A stretch of DNA of 64,000 nt from Acanthosoma haemorrhoidale. Its lineage: Eukaryota; Arthropoda; Insecta; Hemiptera; Acanthosomatidae. The stretch spans positions 111,861,138-111,925,137 of the forward strand of contig OV884014.1 of the NCBI GenBank assembly GCA_930367205.1, read 5' to 3'. How positions within the stretch are numbered: the first letter of the stretch is position 1; the number at the start of each line of letters is the position of its first letter. Positions 22,432-32,254 of this stretch are shown here, piece by piece. A model generated the notes under the pieces. The model saw only the letters and a program-made list of their open reading frames with translations. It had not been told where the DNA came from and ran no database searches. A program made the translations under genes and the position numbers.

Positions 22432-22545
22432 TGGTATTAATGACAGTTATAAGGTGAGTGATAAGTGGCTACATACTACAGGTATTAATGACAGTAATAC
22501 GTGTATACAGTTAGTGATAAGTGAGTACATACTACAAAGGACGCA
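22432..22545 (+). repeat. imperfect tandem duplication, ~60-bp unit
   Basis: GGTATTAATGACAGT followed by GTGATAAGTG and TACATACTACA occurs twice (22432-22482 and 22481-22540). The frame 22358-22558 spans it and carries GINDS twice. No known family. Confidence 0.6.
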
Positions 22546-22555
22546 GATGACTGCG

Positions 22556-22682
22556 TAGAGAAGACGAAAGCTGTGCTGTGGAGGCGGCACTCACAGGTCC
22601 TGCTCGGTCGGGGGCGGTGCGAGGACTGAGCCTAAGCGGGGGCAGCGCTAGTGTAGTCTTGGGGGCAGTCGGTAGTCCTGGC
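22556..22682. other. isolated GC-rich, CpG-containing island
   Basis: About 65% G+C in an AT-rich neighbourhood. The minus strand is open for some 50 codons without an ATG (LPPLRLSPRTAPDRAG) and contains a donor-like CCTGTGAGTG. Could be an exon or promoter fragment, or part of a repeat; not recognised. Confidence 0.25.
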
Positions 22683-22947
22683 ACATTTTTTGAAAAATAC
22701 TGCCTTTATAATCTCCACAGATTTTATTCAGGTGTCTGTCTTTAATGTTTTAGATGGCATTGTTTTCAATAAATCCTCACTTCTGATCGGCTCCGCAAGG
22801 AATAAAGAAGGATTTAATATTTAATCCTTTAAACTATTAACTTAACGAATATTGTTATGTACGAGTTTGGTCAGCACTGGCTACTATCCTTCTTCCCTGG
22901 GGATGAGCACAGTGCTTCATATATATGTCTATATTGCACGAATAAGG

Positions 22948-23025
22948 AAATATATTAAGAATGAGAGAGTGAATGAAATATTGTATGTATGATATTAATG
23001 AAACCATTTATTGCAATTACCCTGT
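22948..23025 (+). mobile_element. possible degenerate LINE-B 3' tail
   Basis: GAATGAGAGAGTGAATGAAA followed by ATTGCAATTACC resembles the LINE-B 3' UTR near 61925-61990. Diverged, so weak. Confidence 0.35.
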
Positions 23026-23476
23026 CAGAAAAGAGTTTTTTTCTTATGACTGACACTCCAGTTTCAAAAAATTGGGCCAATTATCACGAGAAAAAAAATT
23101 TTAACCAAAAAGCTTTGCACATTTTTAAAGTTCATAATTTCTAGGGATACTAATTTTAACGTTGTAAAAAGTACCATTGATTTGTAAAGGAGTATGTTTC
23201 CATCGATCAAATCCTCTTGTTTTTGGGCTTCCGTTGGTTTTTTTTTTTTATTTCAAAGGAGTCAAAAAACGACCAATTATATCGTGAAACCAACCCCATA
23301 AAAAGAATTAAAGGACGTTAATAATTAATTAGTAACAATAAAATATTTGTCTACCAAATAGGAATATGGGTTCAGATCAAAGATCATAAGCTAATAGTTA
23401 ATAATGAGCGATATGTATGTGTGCTTAAATAGACGAGAATTAAGTTAAATCCCAAAAACCGTCGTTAAAATTGGAT

Positions 23477-23953
23477 TCACTTTATTTTTCTGAACCAGTT
23501 TAAAATTGAGGGATGAAATTTCGCATCAAACTTCCACCTGATGACCCAGCAATGGTAAAAAATAAACATTTGTCTATAAAATTTTATGTACGATCTCAAA
23601 TTCTTAATGTATTCCGATTTTAGTGGATTTAAAAAAAAAACTAAAATAGCTGATAATACCGACTTTATTACGTTAACATACCCTTCAATTGGGTATGCGA
23701 CCCCAAAGTTCAATGCGACCCTAAACCTGGAATTACTTTCGGACACCCATGTGCCAGGAATAGTTCGGATACGAGGACATCGTACCCTGTTCACGCGCCT
23801 AAAACAAATATACACCTTTTGTGGGAACGAAGGCCGAAAAAGAATCCCACCAATAGACCCAGTGGGATTTTCAATCGCATTCTTTATTTCGAAGACTAAT
23901 TTAAGCAAGTTCAAAATTTTAGCATTTATTGTAACAAATGAATAAAATTCCAT
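23477..23953 (-). other. long frames open on both strands, function unknown
   Basis: 158 codons are open on the minus strand and 119 on the plus strand over the same DNA (23586-23945). The minus frame includes RVALNFGVAYPIEGYVNVIK and RWKFDAKFHPSILNWFRK. No recognised domain and no second copy in the window. The length is unusual for AT-rich non-coding DNA, so it may be a decayed transposon ORF or an exon. Confidence 0.25.
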
Positions 23954-24082
23954 GTAAATAAAGATTCATGTAAAGTTGTAAAATAAAGTAAAAGCCACTG
24001 TAAGAAAAAAATAATAATAATAATAAAATAAAAATATTTAACTGTATACAGTAAATAACTCGTTCACGAACCAGCAAGCGTC

Positions 24083-24417
24083 TCATTCGATGGTGAGATG
24101 TTGGAATAGAATAGCATTGAAGGTTCGTAGAGATGAACCACGGCGGATATTAGGAGGTAGGGAATTCCAGAGAGTAGTAGCGAAGGCAAAGAAGAAAAAA
24201 TAGTGTGCTGGAGATTTGTGGGCAGGAGGGCCTAGGTGAGATAGGGGATCTTGTGCTCCGGGACTATACTGAGGATTTGAACCATAGAATATTGTATATA
24301 CTGGGAAGGTGATGAGAATTGAGGGTTCGGAAAATGAACGAGCTGACAAAATATTGCGCAGAGGGGAACAGCCACTCCAAATCTATGGAGGCTCAATGTT
24401 ATACCATTGATTCTCAA
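24083..24417 (-). mobile_element. LINE-C 3' ORF remnant
   Basis: The minus strand encodes the LINE-C C-terminus TLWNSLPPNIRRGSSLRTFN and then FQHLTIE with a stop at 24083-24085. A frameshifted upstream part (24232-24417) carries the preceding segment. The best preserved LINE-C end in the window. Confidence 0.75.
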
Positions 24418-24689
24418 TGTGTTTTATGGCAATTCTATTCATAATTAATTATAGATTCTTGCAATATCTAACAGAAGTTATATTCCAAGTAGGTTTTACT
24501 AAGTCTAAACTATAAATATATATATATGTGTAAATTCTTCGTATGTAAATCTATGATATATGAATATTTAAGTAACGTTTAAATACCTTTTATGCTATTA
24601 TTAAAACAGCTAAGGAGAAAAGAATTCATACCTAAAACAAAAAAAAGAAAACAAAAATTAACATCATTATATTTAATATTTTTTTTTCC

Positions 24690-25160
24690 CCATAGCCCCT
24701 TTAAATTTACAGATAATTATAGATCCTCAGGTGAATCTATTAACAAATTATTTTTGTATTTCCTGTAGCGTCGCTACATTACATACAGGTTTTGTTATTT
24801 TATAAAAATTATATAATGGAATAAACAAGTATAATGATACACATTGTACGTGGCTGGACTGAACTGACTCTAATAAAGGTGATGGGGCTCACCTTTTTGA
24901 ACAAACTTAAAACTAACTTACATACTAATTCTTAACCTAATTTTTCCCCGATAGTCTGTTGCCATCGATGTGGGAGGGGTGGTGGGGTCATAGTGTTAAA
25001 CAACTGGGTTTGTCAGGTGCTGCAGTGAGTCAAAAAACCTGATGTGTCTCCGGCGGACGAACTCGCCCACCGACGGAACACCAAGCAACGTGTGCAGGTC
25101 AGCGTTCTTCAACCTCTTGAGAGAGGTATGTTGGACCACTTTCCGAATGATCCCATTCTG
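24690..25160 (-). mobile_element. LINE-A 3' end with reverse-transcriptase C-terminus
   Basis: On the minus strand, the coding part 25170-24985 reads LHTLLGVPSVGEFVRRRHIR and FDSLQHLTNP, followed by the 3' UTR with the complement of GATGGGGCTCACCTTTTTGA and the terminal GTAGCGTCGCTAC element. The last ~75 bp (24690-24765) are shared with the insertion at 20421-20520. Confidence 0.8.
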
Positions 25161-25998
25161 GAAATGTTATTTAATATTTAATAAAGGGCACCACTTAAGA
25201 AGCGATTGTTATTAGTGTAACAGAATAAATATTGTCGAGAAGTTAAAATATCATTGTATTATTACAGCTTGTTGTATGAACGTATCCTCGCTCTGCTTAT
25301 GATCACTATGGATCAGACGATAACAGGAAAGCAAACAGATGATCAGTAAGCATTGAAGCACCGAGTGCATCTGGCGCAGCTATCGCAATAGACCATCGGC
25401 ACATTGGGTATTCAGTGTCACGGGTATGCACAGGTGAGGCACGTAATTAGATATTAGGGGGGGTGTTGAAGCGTTTGCAGTCTGCAGCTGTACGTGCCAC
25501 CCCCCTATAAAAAAAAAAATTAGAGAAGTATAAACTTATTTTTTTGCGAATTATGATTTCACCATAAAAAACTTATCCCAGCCTTAGAGTGAAAATCGTA
25601 CGTATAGCAGCCCTGGTTACAAGATACTGAGTTATATATTCCACGTAACTAGTTGAGTAAGTAACCATGAGATTAGCATAAAGTTTTAAGTAGGTTTATA
25701 TAATTTTGTGACAGTTTGTTGACAATTTTTTTAATTTTTCATTAGTGCATGATGATTTTAATGGCTATTTCATAATTTTTAATTTTATTTTAATCGTTAA
25801 CTAGATAAGTGTTGTCTTTTTTTTATTTTAAGACTTTTGCATTGCGGAGTTTGCTCAAGTAAAGGCAGAAGAACTTGAGCAGGAAATTTGTTCCAATCTT
25901 CAGAAGGATTTCGACTTAAAACCCGTTGTATCAAATGAAAACTTCCAGAATATAGTTACAAAAACAAATTTCCATTCTTAAAAAAAGGATTTGAAAAA
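25161..25998. other. intergenic sequence
   Basis: No gene. A CpG-rich patch near 25370-25500 was not recognised. Confidence 0.4.
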
Positions 25999-25999
25999 A

Positions 26000-26330
26000 C
26001 TTTTTTTTTTTAAACTTAGCTCTCGACTTGAAATATAGGATGTAGGAAAAATAAAGGGAATTATTTGGGATGGTGGGTGCCTTTCACTAAGGGGAGTCCC
26101 ATTTGAAGGTAGTATAAGAAGGATATGATCGGGAAGGTAGTGAGAGTCTACCTATGGTGGAGCCTAGGGGTACTAGACATTGGTTTGAAGTCGGACAGGT
26201 AACACCTGGCCTAGGCCTCTGTAGGGGGCTGCACTGAGTCGGCCTATCGGCCGGGGAATCGTCCTACCCTGAGCAGGTAGAAGGGGTATTCTTGCTTCGT
26301 TTGATCGGTTGATGGTCGTTCAGTCCCCCT
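26000..26330 (-). mobile_element. LINE-D 3' end, reverse orientation
   Basis: A T-rich start (complement of a poly-A tail) is followed by the LINE-D 3' UTR: complements of GGCACCCACCATCCCAAATA and of AGTACCCCTAGGCTCCACC, and then the ORF end with CCGGCCGATAGGCCGACTCA. The same order is found at 45480-45775 and 46198-46439. Confidence 0.75.
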
Positions 26331-26438
26331 CAGGGGGCTTTGGTTCGATCACGTCTATTTGTCTCCAGGCAAATCAGGAATCAACAATGCGTATTATAAA
26401 ATCCAAGTACAAATTTCGGAATCACAATGCCGTATTAT

Positions 26439-26740
26439 AAGTCACTGCTTATGATCCTATGTTTTGATCAAAGTGCGCTAAAATAGCAAATCAACGATTT
26501 ATTTGTCCCAGAATTTAGGTATTAGTGTGCCCTATATTTCGATAGGCACTTAAGAGCGACTTCTGGAGAGATACCCCGATCCGTACGAATCAAGTATATC
26601 TCGTCCTAAAAAAGAGAGATTCCTCTCACTTCAAAACCAGAACAGATAATTATTTATGAAGCAGCTGCTATACATATTAACGAGAATGAACTTTTTTTAT
26701 TTATTGTTTTTCCATCTTACCTCCTATTACAATAATACAT
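26439..26740 (+). repeat. direct repeat, left copy
   Basis: About 95% identical to 27812-28121, for example across TACCCCGATCCGTACGAATC. The right copy has a short insertion. The repeat ends at ACAT, next to an AG that could be a splice acceptor in the left copy only. Confidence 0.85.
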
Positions 26741-26862
26741 AGATTATACGTTGTAGCTAACTACATAAGTGTTAAATCACCTTATACTCTGGTGCATATG
26801 TAATGTATTCTAATTAAATCTAAATCATGGTGAAAGTCTACAATAAACGCAGGGGGCCGGCA

Positions 26863-27057
26863 GTCGTAAAACAAGCCAGGTACACCGGCCTAAAAGCTGG
26901 CCGTAATAAAACAGACCCTGTAGGCCTAGGGTCACCTCCAGGCGGTCATAAACCTAAATGGGTGAGTCCCTAGCATGCCATAAACGGCCGTAAACTAAGC
27001 AACCCTTGTCTCCGGTCACGCGCCTTGTGACAGAGGTGCAGGTGTGCCATCATAAAC
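26863..27057 (+). promoter_or_regulatory. cluster of Caudal/Abd-B-like motifs in the U3 region
   Basis: Six related sites: GTCGTAAA (26863), GGCCGTAATAAA (26899), GGTCATAAA (26944), TGCCATAAAC (26976), GGCCGTAAAC (26986) and ATCATAAAC (27049). All contain CRTAA(A) and resemble the Caudal/Abd-B consensus TTTATGGC or TTTACGAC read on the other strand. Binding is inferred from motif resemblance. Confidence 0.35.
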
Positions 27058-27091
27058 ATACCCCTTTCAGGCCGGTAGGAAGGGGAAATAA

Positions 27092-27131
27092 TATTTAAAC
27101 CAGGGCGTTCCGCCCTGTAAGCCCACTCAGT
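27092..27131 (+). promoter_or_regulatory. LTR core promoter candidate
   Basis: TATTTAAA at 27092-27099 and the arthropod-type initiator TCAGT at 27127-27131, in the middle of the LTR as expected at the U3/R border. Spacing to the initiator A is 37 bp, slightly long. Inference from motifs only. Confidence 0.4.
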
Positions 27132-27611
27132 ATACTACTCTCGTAGTCTCCTCACCAGCTTCCACTCGGTGATGCTTTACGCCCGGGCCACTGGCCCTGG
27201 AACTCAGTCTTCTACTCTCTATCTCTCTTCATCCGCAGTTACTCGGTGTCGCTTTACGCCAGGGTCACTTGGGCCTGGAAGTCAGTCTATTAGACTCCTC
27301 GTCACCCACTCTCTCCTCAGCGCCTCTGCGTCTGGCACCTTGCCTTTCAGCCTCCTTGCAGACCCTCTGCCGACTTGTACCTGTGATGCTGCCGGTCTCC
27401 CGCCCGAACTCTGAGAACTGGTATTATTCTTTATGAAACCTCTGTACCTCTTCTCTTGAACATAGTGTATTGTCAGGACACATACCTATAATAAAAATGG
27501 AGTCAGATATTAACGCCGACATGGAACAATGGTCCATGTTATAAACTACAACAATCCGCACTTGTCACCAGGGGTAGAGTGCTTAGGCACTCCCCTAGTG
27601 GCAACCCGACA

Positions 27612-27803
27612 TACGTGTTTCTTGATGATGACAATCACTGCTTTAATGCCATAGGCAGCTGCGACGGGCTGGGAGGCCTCAACCCCGCCCTCTGCAGGGT
27701 CCACGGGGAATCGGAAGAAGAGTACCACTACCCGGAAGGGCACCTGGACCGCCTCTGGTTCTACCTCCGCTACGAAGCAGGATGCGAGAAGCTAAAAGTT
27801 TAA
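27612..27803 (+). CDS. exon-like terminal coding segment disrupted by the solo LTR
   Basis: Open and GC-rich, ending in TAA at 27801-27803. It reads TYVFLDDDNHCFNAIGSCDG, then NPALCRVHGESEEEYHYPEG and LWFYLRYEAGCEKLKV. Removing the LTR and one TACGT copy joins it to 26743-26751, preceded by a pyrimidine-rich tract and ACATAG (acceptor at 26741-26742), so it resembles a last exon. The LTR entered 4-9 bp after that acceptor. The ATG at 27579 lies in the LTR and is not a real start. I do not recognise the protein. It may be a host gene fragment or a decayed copy. Confidence 0.4.
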   Translation, partial: YVFLDDDNHCFNAIGSCDGLGGLNPALCRVHGESEEEYHYPEGHLDRLWFYLRYEAGCEKLKV

Positions 27804-27811
27804 ATATTTTC

Positions 27812-28121
27812 AAGTCACTGCTTATGATCCTATGTTTGGATCAAAGTGCGCTAAAATAGCGAATCAACGATTAATTTGTCCCAGAATTTGGGTTTGTGGT
27901 ACTAGTGTGCCCTATATTTGGATAGGCACTTCAGAGATACTTCTGGAGAGATACCCCGATCCGTACGAATCAAGTATATCTCGTCCTAAAAAAGAGAGAT
28001 TCCTCTCACTTCAAAACCAGAACAGATAATTATTTATGAAGCCGCTGCTATACATATTAACGAGAATGAACTTTTTTTTATTTATTGTATTTCCATCTTA
28101 CCTCCTATTACATTAATACAT
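27812..28121 (+). repeat. direct repeat, right copy
   Basis: Matches 26439-26740. With the LTR removed, the two copies flank only about 206 bp containing the exon-like segment. Either a local tandem duplication or a miniature element with terminal direct repeats. The copies could be read as TG...CA bounded, but no target duplication was found. Confidence 0.85.
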
Positions 28122-28532
28122 CGTTTGACTTAAATATCATTACTTTAACTTTTTTTATTATATATTTTTATCTTTTACATAGTATTAGATGAATTTATTG
28201 AAAAAAGGACAGCATCCCAATGCCTTACTGATCGGCACAATAAACAGCGGATGATGAAGTCACCTTCATAAAGTGCCCTGAGAAGTTGGCAGGAAGTCCT
28301 CCGGGGACACGTCGATATCCTGACCCGGCCCAGGAGACAACTTAGCCCCTGGAGTTAGCACAAGTGGTAACTGAACGGCAGTTAAGTCCCCTCGAGTTAA
28401 GTCCACAAGGCTTAGCCTCACCGCATATATATGTACTCGGACGCACAGACCGCTTTACCGCTGTCTGATAGCGCTCCGGGCTGACTTATGGTCCGGGATG
28501 GACTTACGGAGGGTAATCTCTATTCTTTCCAG

Positions 28533-28598
28533 GAAGTGGCGGCTATGTGGAGTCCCGATTATCCCTACTGCGCTTTATCCCTGAGTGCCAATCGATGA
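28533..28598 (+). CDS. weak candidate terminal exon
   Basis: TCTCTATTCTTTCCAG (28517-28532) is a strong-looking acceptor. It is followed by 21 codons (EVAAMWSPDYPYCALSLSAN...) to a TGA at 28596-28598, with AATAAA about 10 bp further on. The GC-rich block 28200-28600 that contains it was not recognised. Chance is quite possible. Confidence 0.18.
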   Translation, partial: EVAAMWSPDYPYCALSLSANR

Positions 28599-28699
28599 CG
28601 TTGAGGAAATAAAAAATACATTTGTGGATATTATTATGATATATTATTTAGTATAGATAAACTAATTTCAATTTCGTGTTAGTTTTGCCACCAGGATCA

Positions 28700-28796
28700 C
28701 CGTCAAGAATGGGTCTTTAAATCCCACTCCTGCCTCTCTGACCTTCAAACTCCTGCCCCACTACTCTCTGGAATTCTCTACCTCCTAATATCCACC
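28700..28796 (+). mobile_element. LINE-C 3' end, part 1 (split by LINE-B)
   Basis: CCACTACTCTCTGGAATTCT and CTACCTCCTAATATCCACC encode NSLPPNIH of the LINE-C C-terminus. The frame resumes at 29418 after the inserted LINE-B. Confidence 0.75.
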
Positions 28797-29407
28797 AATT
28801 TACAAAGTCATACTTAAGCCAATATTGACATACGGAATAGAGCTATGGGAGACACCAAAAACATCGAACATCAAGCGTATCTAATACTTTCAATCAAAAG
28901 TCCTCAGAAAATAGTAAATGTCCCTTATTACGTCAGCAACAAAACCCTTCATAACGATCTTAATATACCCTACATTCTTGAACTCATCCCGCCCAAGTTC
29001 ATGAAATTCCATAGTAACCTGTCCAACCACCCTAATCCCATAGCAAAGTCATTGCACTGCGTACTCATCCCTATAATCCTCCTCGGAGACTGAAACGGCA
29101 GTGGCCTCGTCACCTGCTATAAATATGTGACAGTGGGAGTCCTGGCAATGGCCAGTTCTCCAATCATGTCCTGAGCTTATGTGGCTCTCGCGCTCTTGGC
29201 CAGCCTCCACTGGCTCGTATCCGGTGACGCGGCTGCCGGAGGAGCGTGGAAGACTTCCCAAGACTCCGCTTCCTCTTTGGGATGGGAGGGAGGTGACAAT
29301 GAGTGAAGAATTATAAATATGGTATGAATGATAACATTTATCACAATTACTAATAAGGCTTGTAATTTTAGCACAATAAAGAAGTTATTTATATACACAC
29401 ATATACA
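28797..29407 (+). mobile_element. LINE-B inserted into LINE-C
   Basis: 5'-truncated LINE-B flanked by 10-bp duplications AATATCCACC (28787-28796) and AATATTCACC (29408-29417, one mismatch). It holds the reverse-transcriptase C-terminus and the 3' UTR ending near GTAATTTTAGCACAATAAAG. The reading frame at 28845-29093 encodes NVPYYVSNKTLHNDLNIPYI and ELIPPKFMKFHSNLSNHPNP, then a frameshift. An RNA-mediated insertion younger than the LINE-C copy. Confidence 0.85.
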
Positions 29408-29417
29408 AATATTCACC

Positions 29418-29520
29418 ATGCTTCTTTGTTACGAACCTTAAAAGCCCTTCTAATCCAACACTTCCTCACCATCCGGTCTGACACTAGCTAGTTTGGGAAC
29501 GATTCATCCATTATATTTTC
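29418..29520 (+). mobile_element. LINE-C 3' end, part 2
   Basis: Continues the LINE-C frame (LLRTLKALLIQHFLTIRSDT) to TAG near 29489, then the UTR GCTAGTTTGGGAACGATTCA shared with 8421 onward. Confidence 0.75.
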
Positions 29521-30053
29521 ATCCTTCTATTTTTTTCACTAGTTAAAATTTATCTAGTATGTTACTTTTTCTATATTGTTTCAATCAAAGTTTTTGTAAT
29601 TTATGTTTACTATTAACATATAGAACCTACTGTTATGAATTATTCATAGATGTTTTAATATGGTTGATCTATTAAATTTCCGGACACGTCACAATACAGA
29701 TGACACGTCTCGATTAAATTTAACCCGATTATTATTTTTAACCAAAAAATTAAAAAACGTCCAACATAGTGTATTATTATTATAGAGTAATAACATTTTT
29801 AGTTAATTTATTTATTGATGTAAAAGGCAGTGTTTAAGGTATTAGGTATCAACATATTCTTTGGAGATGATCGATACCTGGGAAAATGATGGCTGAAAAG
29901 AACACTTTACAATCAATCTATTTTTTTTATTGCACAATAATTACATATTTCACTTGTGACAACATGCGCAAGGTACGTCTATAAAATGTCCTAATAATAA
30001 AACAGAAACAGATACAACCGATGGAAAATATTAATTAGCATAAAAGCACAATG
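29521..30053. other. AT-rich intergenic sequence
   Basis: Probably includes the outer LINE-C UTR at its start. Otherwise nothing recognised. Confidence 0.4.
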
Positions 30054-30500
30054 CAGTCAACTCTCGGTAACTCGAACTTCAAGGTACTGAGAAATCACTT
30101 CGAGTTATGCATAGTTTGAATGAAAAATAGTAGGATTTTTTCATGTTTTTTCTCCACAAAAATGGACCTTCCAAACTGATCTTTTTGTCGTGGCATTGCA
30201 TAAACCATTTAAACCTGCCTTCTTCAACATCAGATAATTCCTAAATGAATAAATCTTTTTCTGTAGGTTAAAAGAAAAAGAGATGTTTCTATTGCATGAA
30301 AGCCTACCTTTCTTTGTGAGCTGTTGAAGTTTCACCGCATTCTTCAAATTTGTAGACAGAGTACTGCAAAGGATACCAAAAGTAGCGCAAATGTATTTTT
30401 TCCTCTTGGATACTTAACTTACAGCTTGGATAATTTTAAGTTCCTCGCGTTCAGTGAAAAAATTCGAGTTATTGAGGTTCGAGTTATCGAGAGTCGACTG
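30054..30500 (-). mobile_element. second pogo/Tigger-type family, deletion derivative
   Basis: 27-bp terminal inverted repeats: CAGTCAACTCTCGGTAACTC at 30054 and the complement of CAGTCGACTCTCGATAACTC ending at 30500. The flanking dinucleotides are TG and CA, perhaps a decayed TA duplication. Minus-strand frames read NAVKLQQLTKKGRLSCNRNI and VEEGRFKWFMQCHDKKISLE, the latter like the CENP-B/Tigger DNA-binding domain (LFKWF...). No DDE domain. Distinct ends from the 8454/19523 family. Confidence 0.75.
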
Positions 30501-31222
30501 CATTTGAATGCTTAACAGTAGATAATTAAAGTGTGATACTTGTGAATGTTACTAAACATTTTACATGTCCCGAAACCTGTTTAGTATTTTTTTAGAATTC
30601 GTATTAAACAATGAACTAATTGTAAAATGCTAATAACTACATAGCTACCAATGCTTGCCTTAAGTCCTGTCAGTCTTTTCTTTCTAACTTACTAACCCTA
30701 TCCTAACCTTTTGGTATAAGTCGTTTCCTTGGTGACGTCACTGCTGTGCCGCTACATAGGTTTTAAGGTTTACGTTGCATTAATGGTTATAAATATATAA
30801 TTTAAAGTTCAATAAATTGGTTAATGTACTAGGTAGGGTATGTAGAAATGTCTACAACTATTATAATACTTGTTTGCTGAGCAACAGTCTCTGACATTTC
30901 GCAATATTCACATTTTATAAATAAAAGTGTCGAAAGCATCACAGACCATGGCACAATAAGCACCCGTGCCTTTCATACAATGAACAGTGAACAATGAACA
31001 ATGAACTCAAAAAAAATATGTACGAAAGACAGTGTTTAAGTACACGTACAAAAAAGAAAATTATATTAAAAATTTCAATTCGAGTTAGGCAGGCAAACGA
31101 CGATCCTACCTCCAGCATGTACTTCGAGATATTTTAATCCCCCCCCCTCTTGCAACGTCAACAGTAACAAATTGCATCTAATTCACAACAAATTAATAAA
31201 AACATTAATCTGTTGTAGGAAA
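30501..31222. other. intergenic sequence upstream of the tRNA cluster
   Basis: AT-rich. AATGAACAGTGAACAATGAA near 30980 is a small repeat, and C8 sits near 31141. No gene recognised. Confidence 0.45.
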
Positions 31223-31304
31223 GCTGCGGTGTCCGAGTGGTTAAGGAGTTGGACTTGAAATCCAATGGGTTTTACCCGCACAGGTTCGAATCCTGTCCGC
31301 AGCG
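31223..31304 (+). tRNA. tRNA-Ser (anticodon UGA), copy 1
   Basis: 82-nt class II tRNA. The acceptor stem GCTGCGG pairs with CCGCAGC, with discriminator G at 31304. The anticodon stem TTGGA/TCCAA closes the loop CTTGAAA, giving anticodon TGA, which reads UCA serine codons. The long variable arm GGGTTTTACCC is typical of serine tRNAs; one stem-loop base differs from the other two copies (T for C). The A box (TGTCCGAGTGG) and B box (GGTTCGAATCC) are intact. No intron and no CCA. Confidence 0.97.
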
Positions 31305-31307
31305 ACG

Positions 31308-31315
31308 TTTTTTTT
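31308..31315 (+). terminator. pol III terminator of tRNA-Ser copy 1
   Basis: Run of eight T starting 4 nt after the discriminator base. Confidence 0.85.
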
Positions 31316-32105
31316 AATCTATTACAACATCAAAACTATATTTACAAAATAGTACAGCTAAGTAAATTGAGTTAAATATCAGCTGTGTTAGAAACGAAAA
31401 TATTCTAATTTCTACTATTAACAGAAGTTTTAATGGATAAAAGTTATTTTAAATCTCCTACTATGAAACATTGAAATAATAATTTAAAACTAAAATTAGA
31501 GCAACCCTGACTTTTCGGAAACTCAAAACGAATTAATTTCTTTGAAGTCATGAAAGTAAATTATAAGCAATGTTATTTTCTTTATATAATATAGTAACTG
31601 TAAAATATTCACTCTTTTTAAAAATAAAATTAGAAAATACATATTACATATATATTCTAATCTTATTTAAAAAAATAATTATGCATCAATAATTCATTTA
31701 TCAACAGGTAATATTTTCGTGCAAAGAAAGATTTTGAAGCTATGATAAATAATACTAGTTTGGACATAAACCGCTTAAAGCACCGAATACTCGTAGACAT
31801 TGAGTTGGCGTTCACAGCCCATATTAGACACAGAAGTATGAAATTTTATAAAATATTCCATTTGCTACCCTAATAATACTGAAATAAATTTACAAAAACC
31901 AACAAAAAGGTTCATGTTGAGCAGTCTCTCGTAGGTAATAGTGAATTCGGAGCTAATTTTGAAATTATTACCTTTGAAATATGATATTCTATGTCGTCTT
32001 TTTCAAAAAAAAACGTAACAAGCGATACAAAGAAATCTATAATTAAAATAAAACGGTATTGAAAACGGTAGACCGTGGTATTACAAAAAACATTAGTTCA
32101 TGTGA
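31316..32105. other. AT-rich spacer between tRNA-Ser copies 1 and 2
   Basis: No gene. The 5' flanks of the three tRNA genes do not share obvious sequence, so the duplications are old or moved only the tRNA. Confidence 0.45.
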
Positions 32106-32187
32106 GCTGCGGTGTCCGAGTGGTTAAGGAGTTGGACTTGAAATCCAATGGGTTCTACCCGCACAGGTTCGAATCCTGTCCGCAGCG
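32106..32187 (+). tRNA. tRNA-Ser (anticodon UGA), copy 2
   Basis: 82 nt, same structure as copy 1 with variable arm GGGTTCTACCC. The A and B boxes are intact, the anticodon is TGA in CTTGAAA, and the discriminator is G. Confidence 0.97.
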
Positions 32188-32203
32188 GTAATAATTTGTT
32201 ATC

Positions 32204-32208
32204 TTTTT
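32204..32208 (+). terminator. pol III terminator of tRNA-Ser copy 2
   Basis: T5 located 17 nt after the 3' end. It is shorter and farther away than in copy 1. Confidence 0.6.
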
Positions 32209-32254
32209 GCTAAAACGTCTCTACAGTCGAAATGGATGTACAAGCATATAAAGG

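Larger units (their letters stand above)
26752..27611 (+). mobile_element. solo LTR of an LTR retrotransposon
   Basis: Begins TGTAGCTAACTACATAAG, ends GGCAACCCGACA, and is flanked by exact 5-bp duplications TACGT (26747-26751 and 27612-27616). The ends and the R/U5-like part (TGAACATAGTGTATTGTCAG, 27457-27476) are shared with 40309, 49013 and 55093. No internal domain (gag, pol) is adjacent, so this is a solo LTR left by recombination. The frames at 27169-27414 and 27546-27743 are inside it or its edge. The U3 part is GC-rich and differs from the other copies. Confidence 0.85.

Noticed and set aside
23586..23945. Plus-strand 119-codon frame as a confident gene
   Set aside because: Overlaps a longer minus frame; neither has a recognised domain or homologous copy, so it is reported only as an open question.
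27579..27803. ATG at 27579 as the start of a 74-codon gene
   Set aside because: The first codons lie in the end of the solo LTR, so the ATG is accidental to the insertion.
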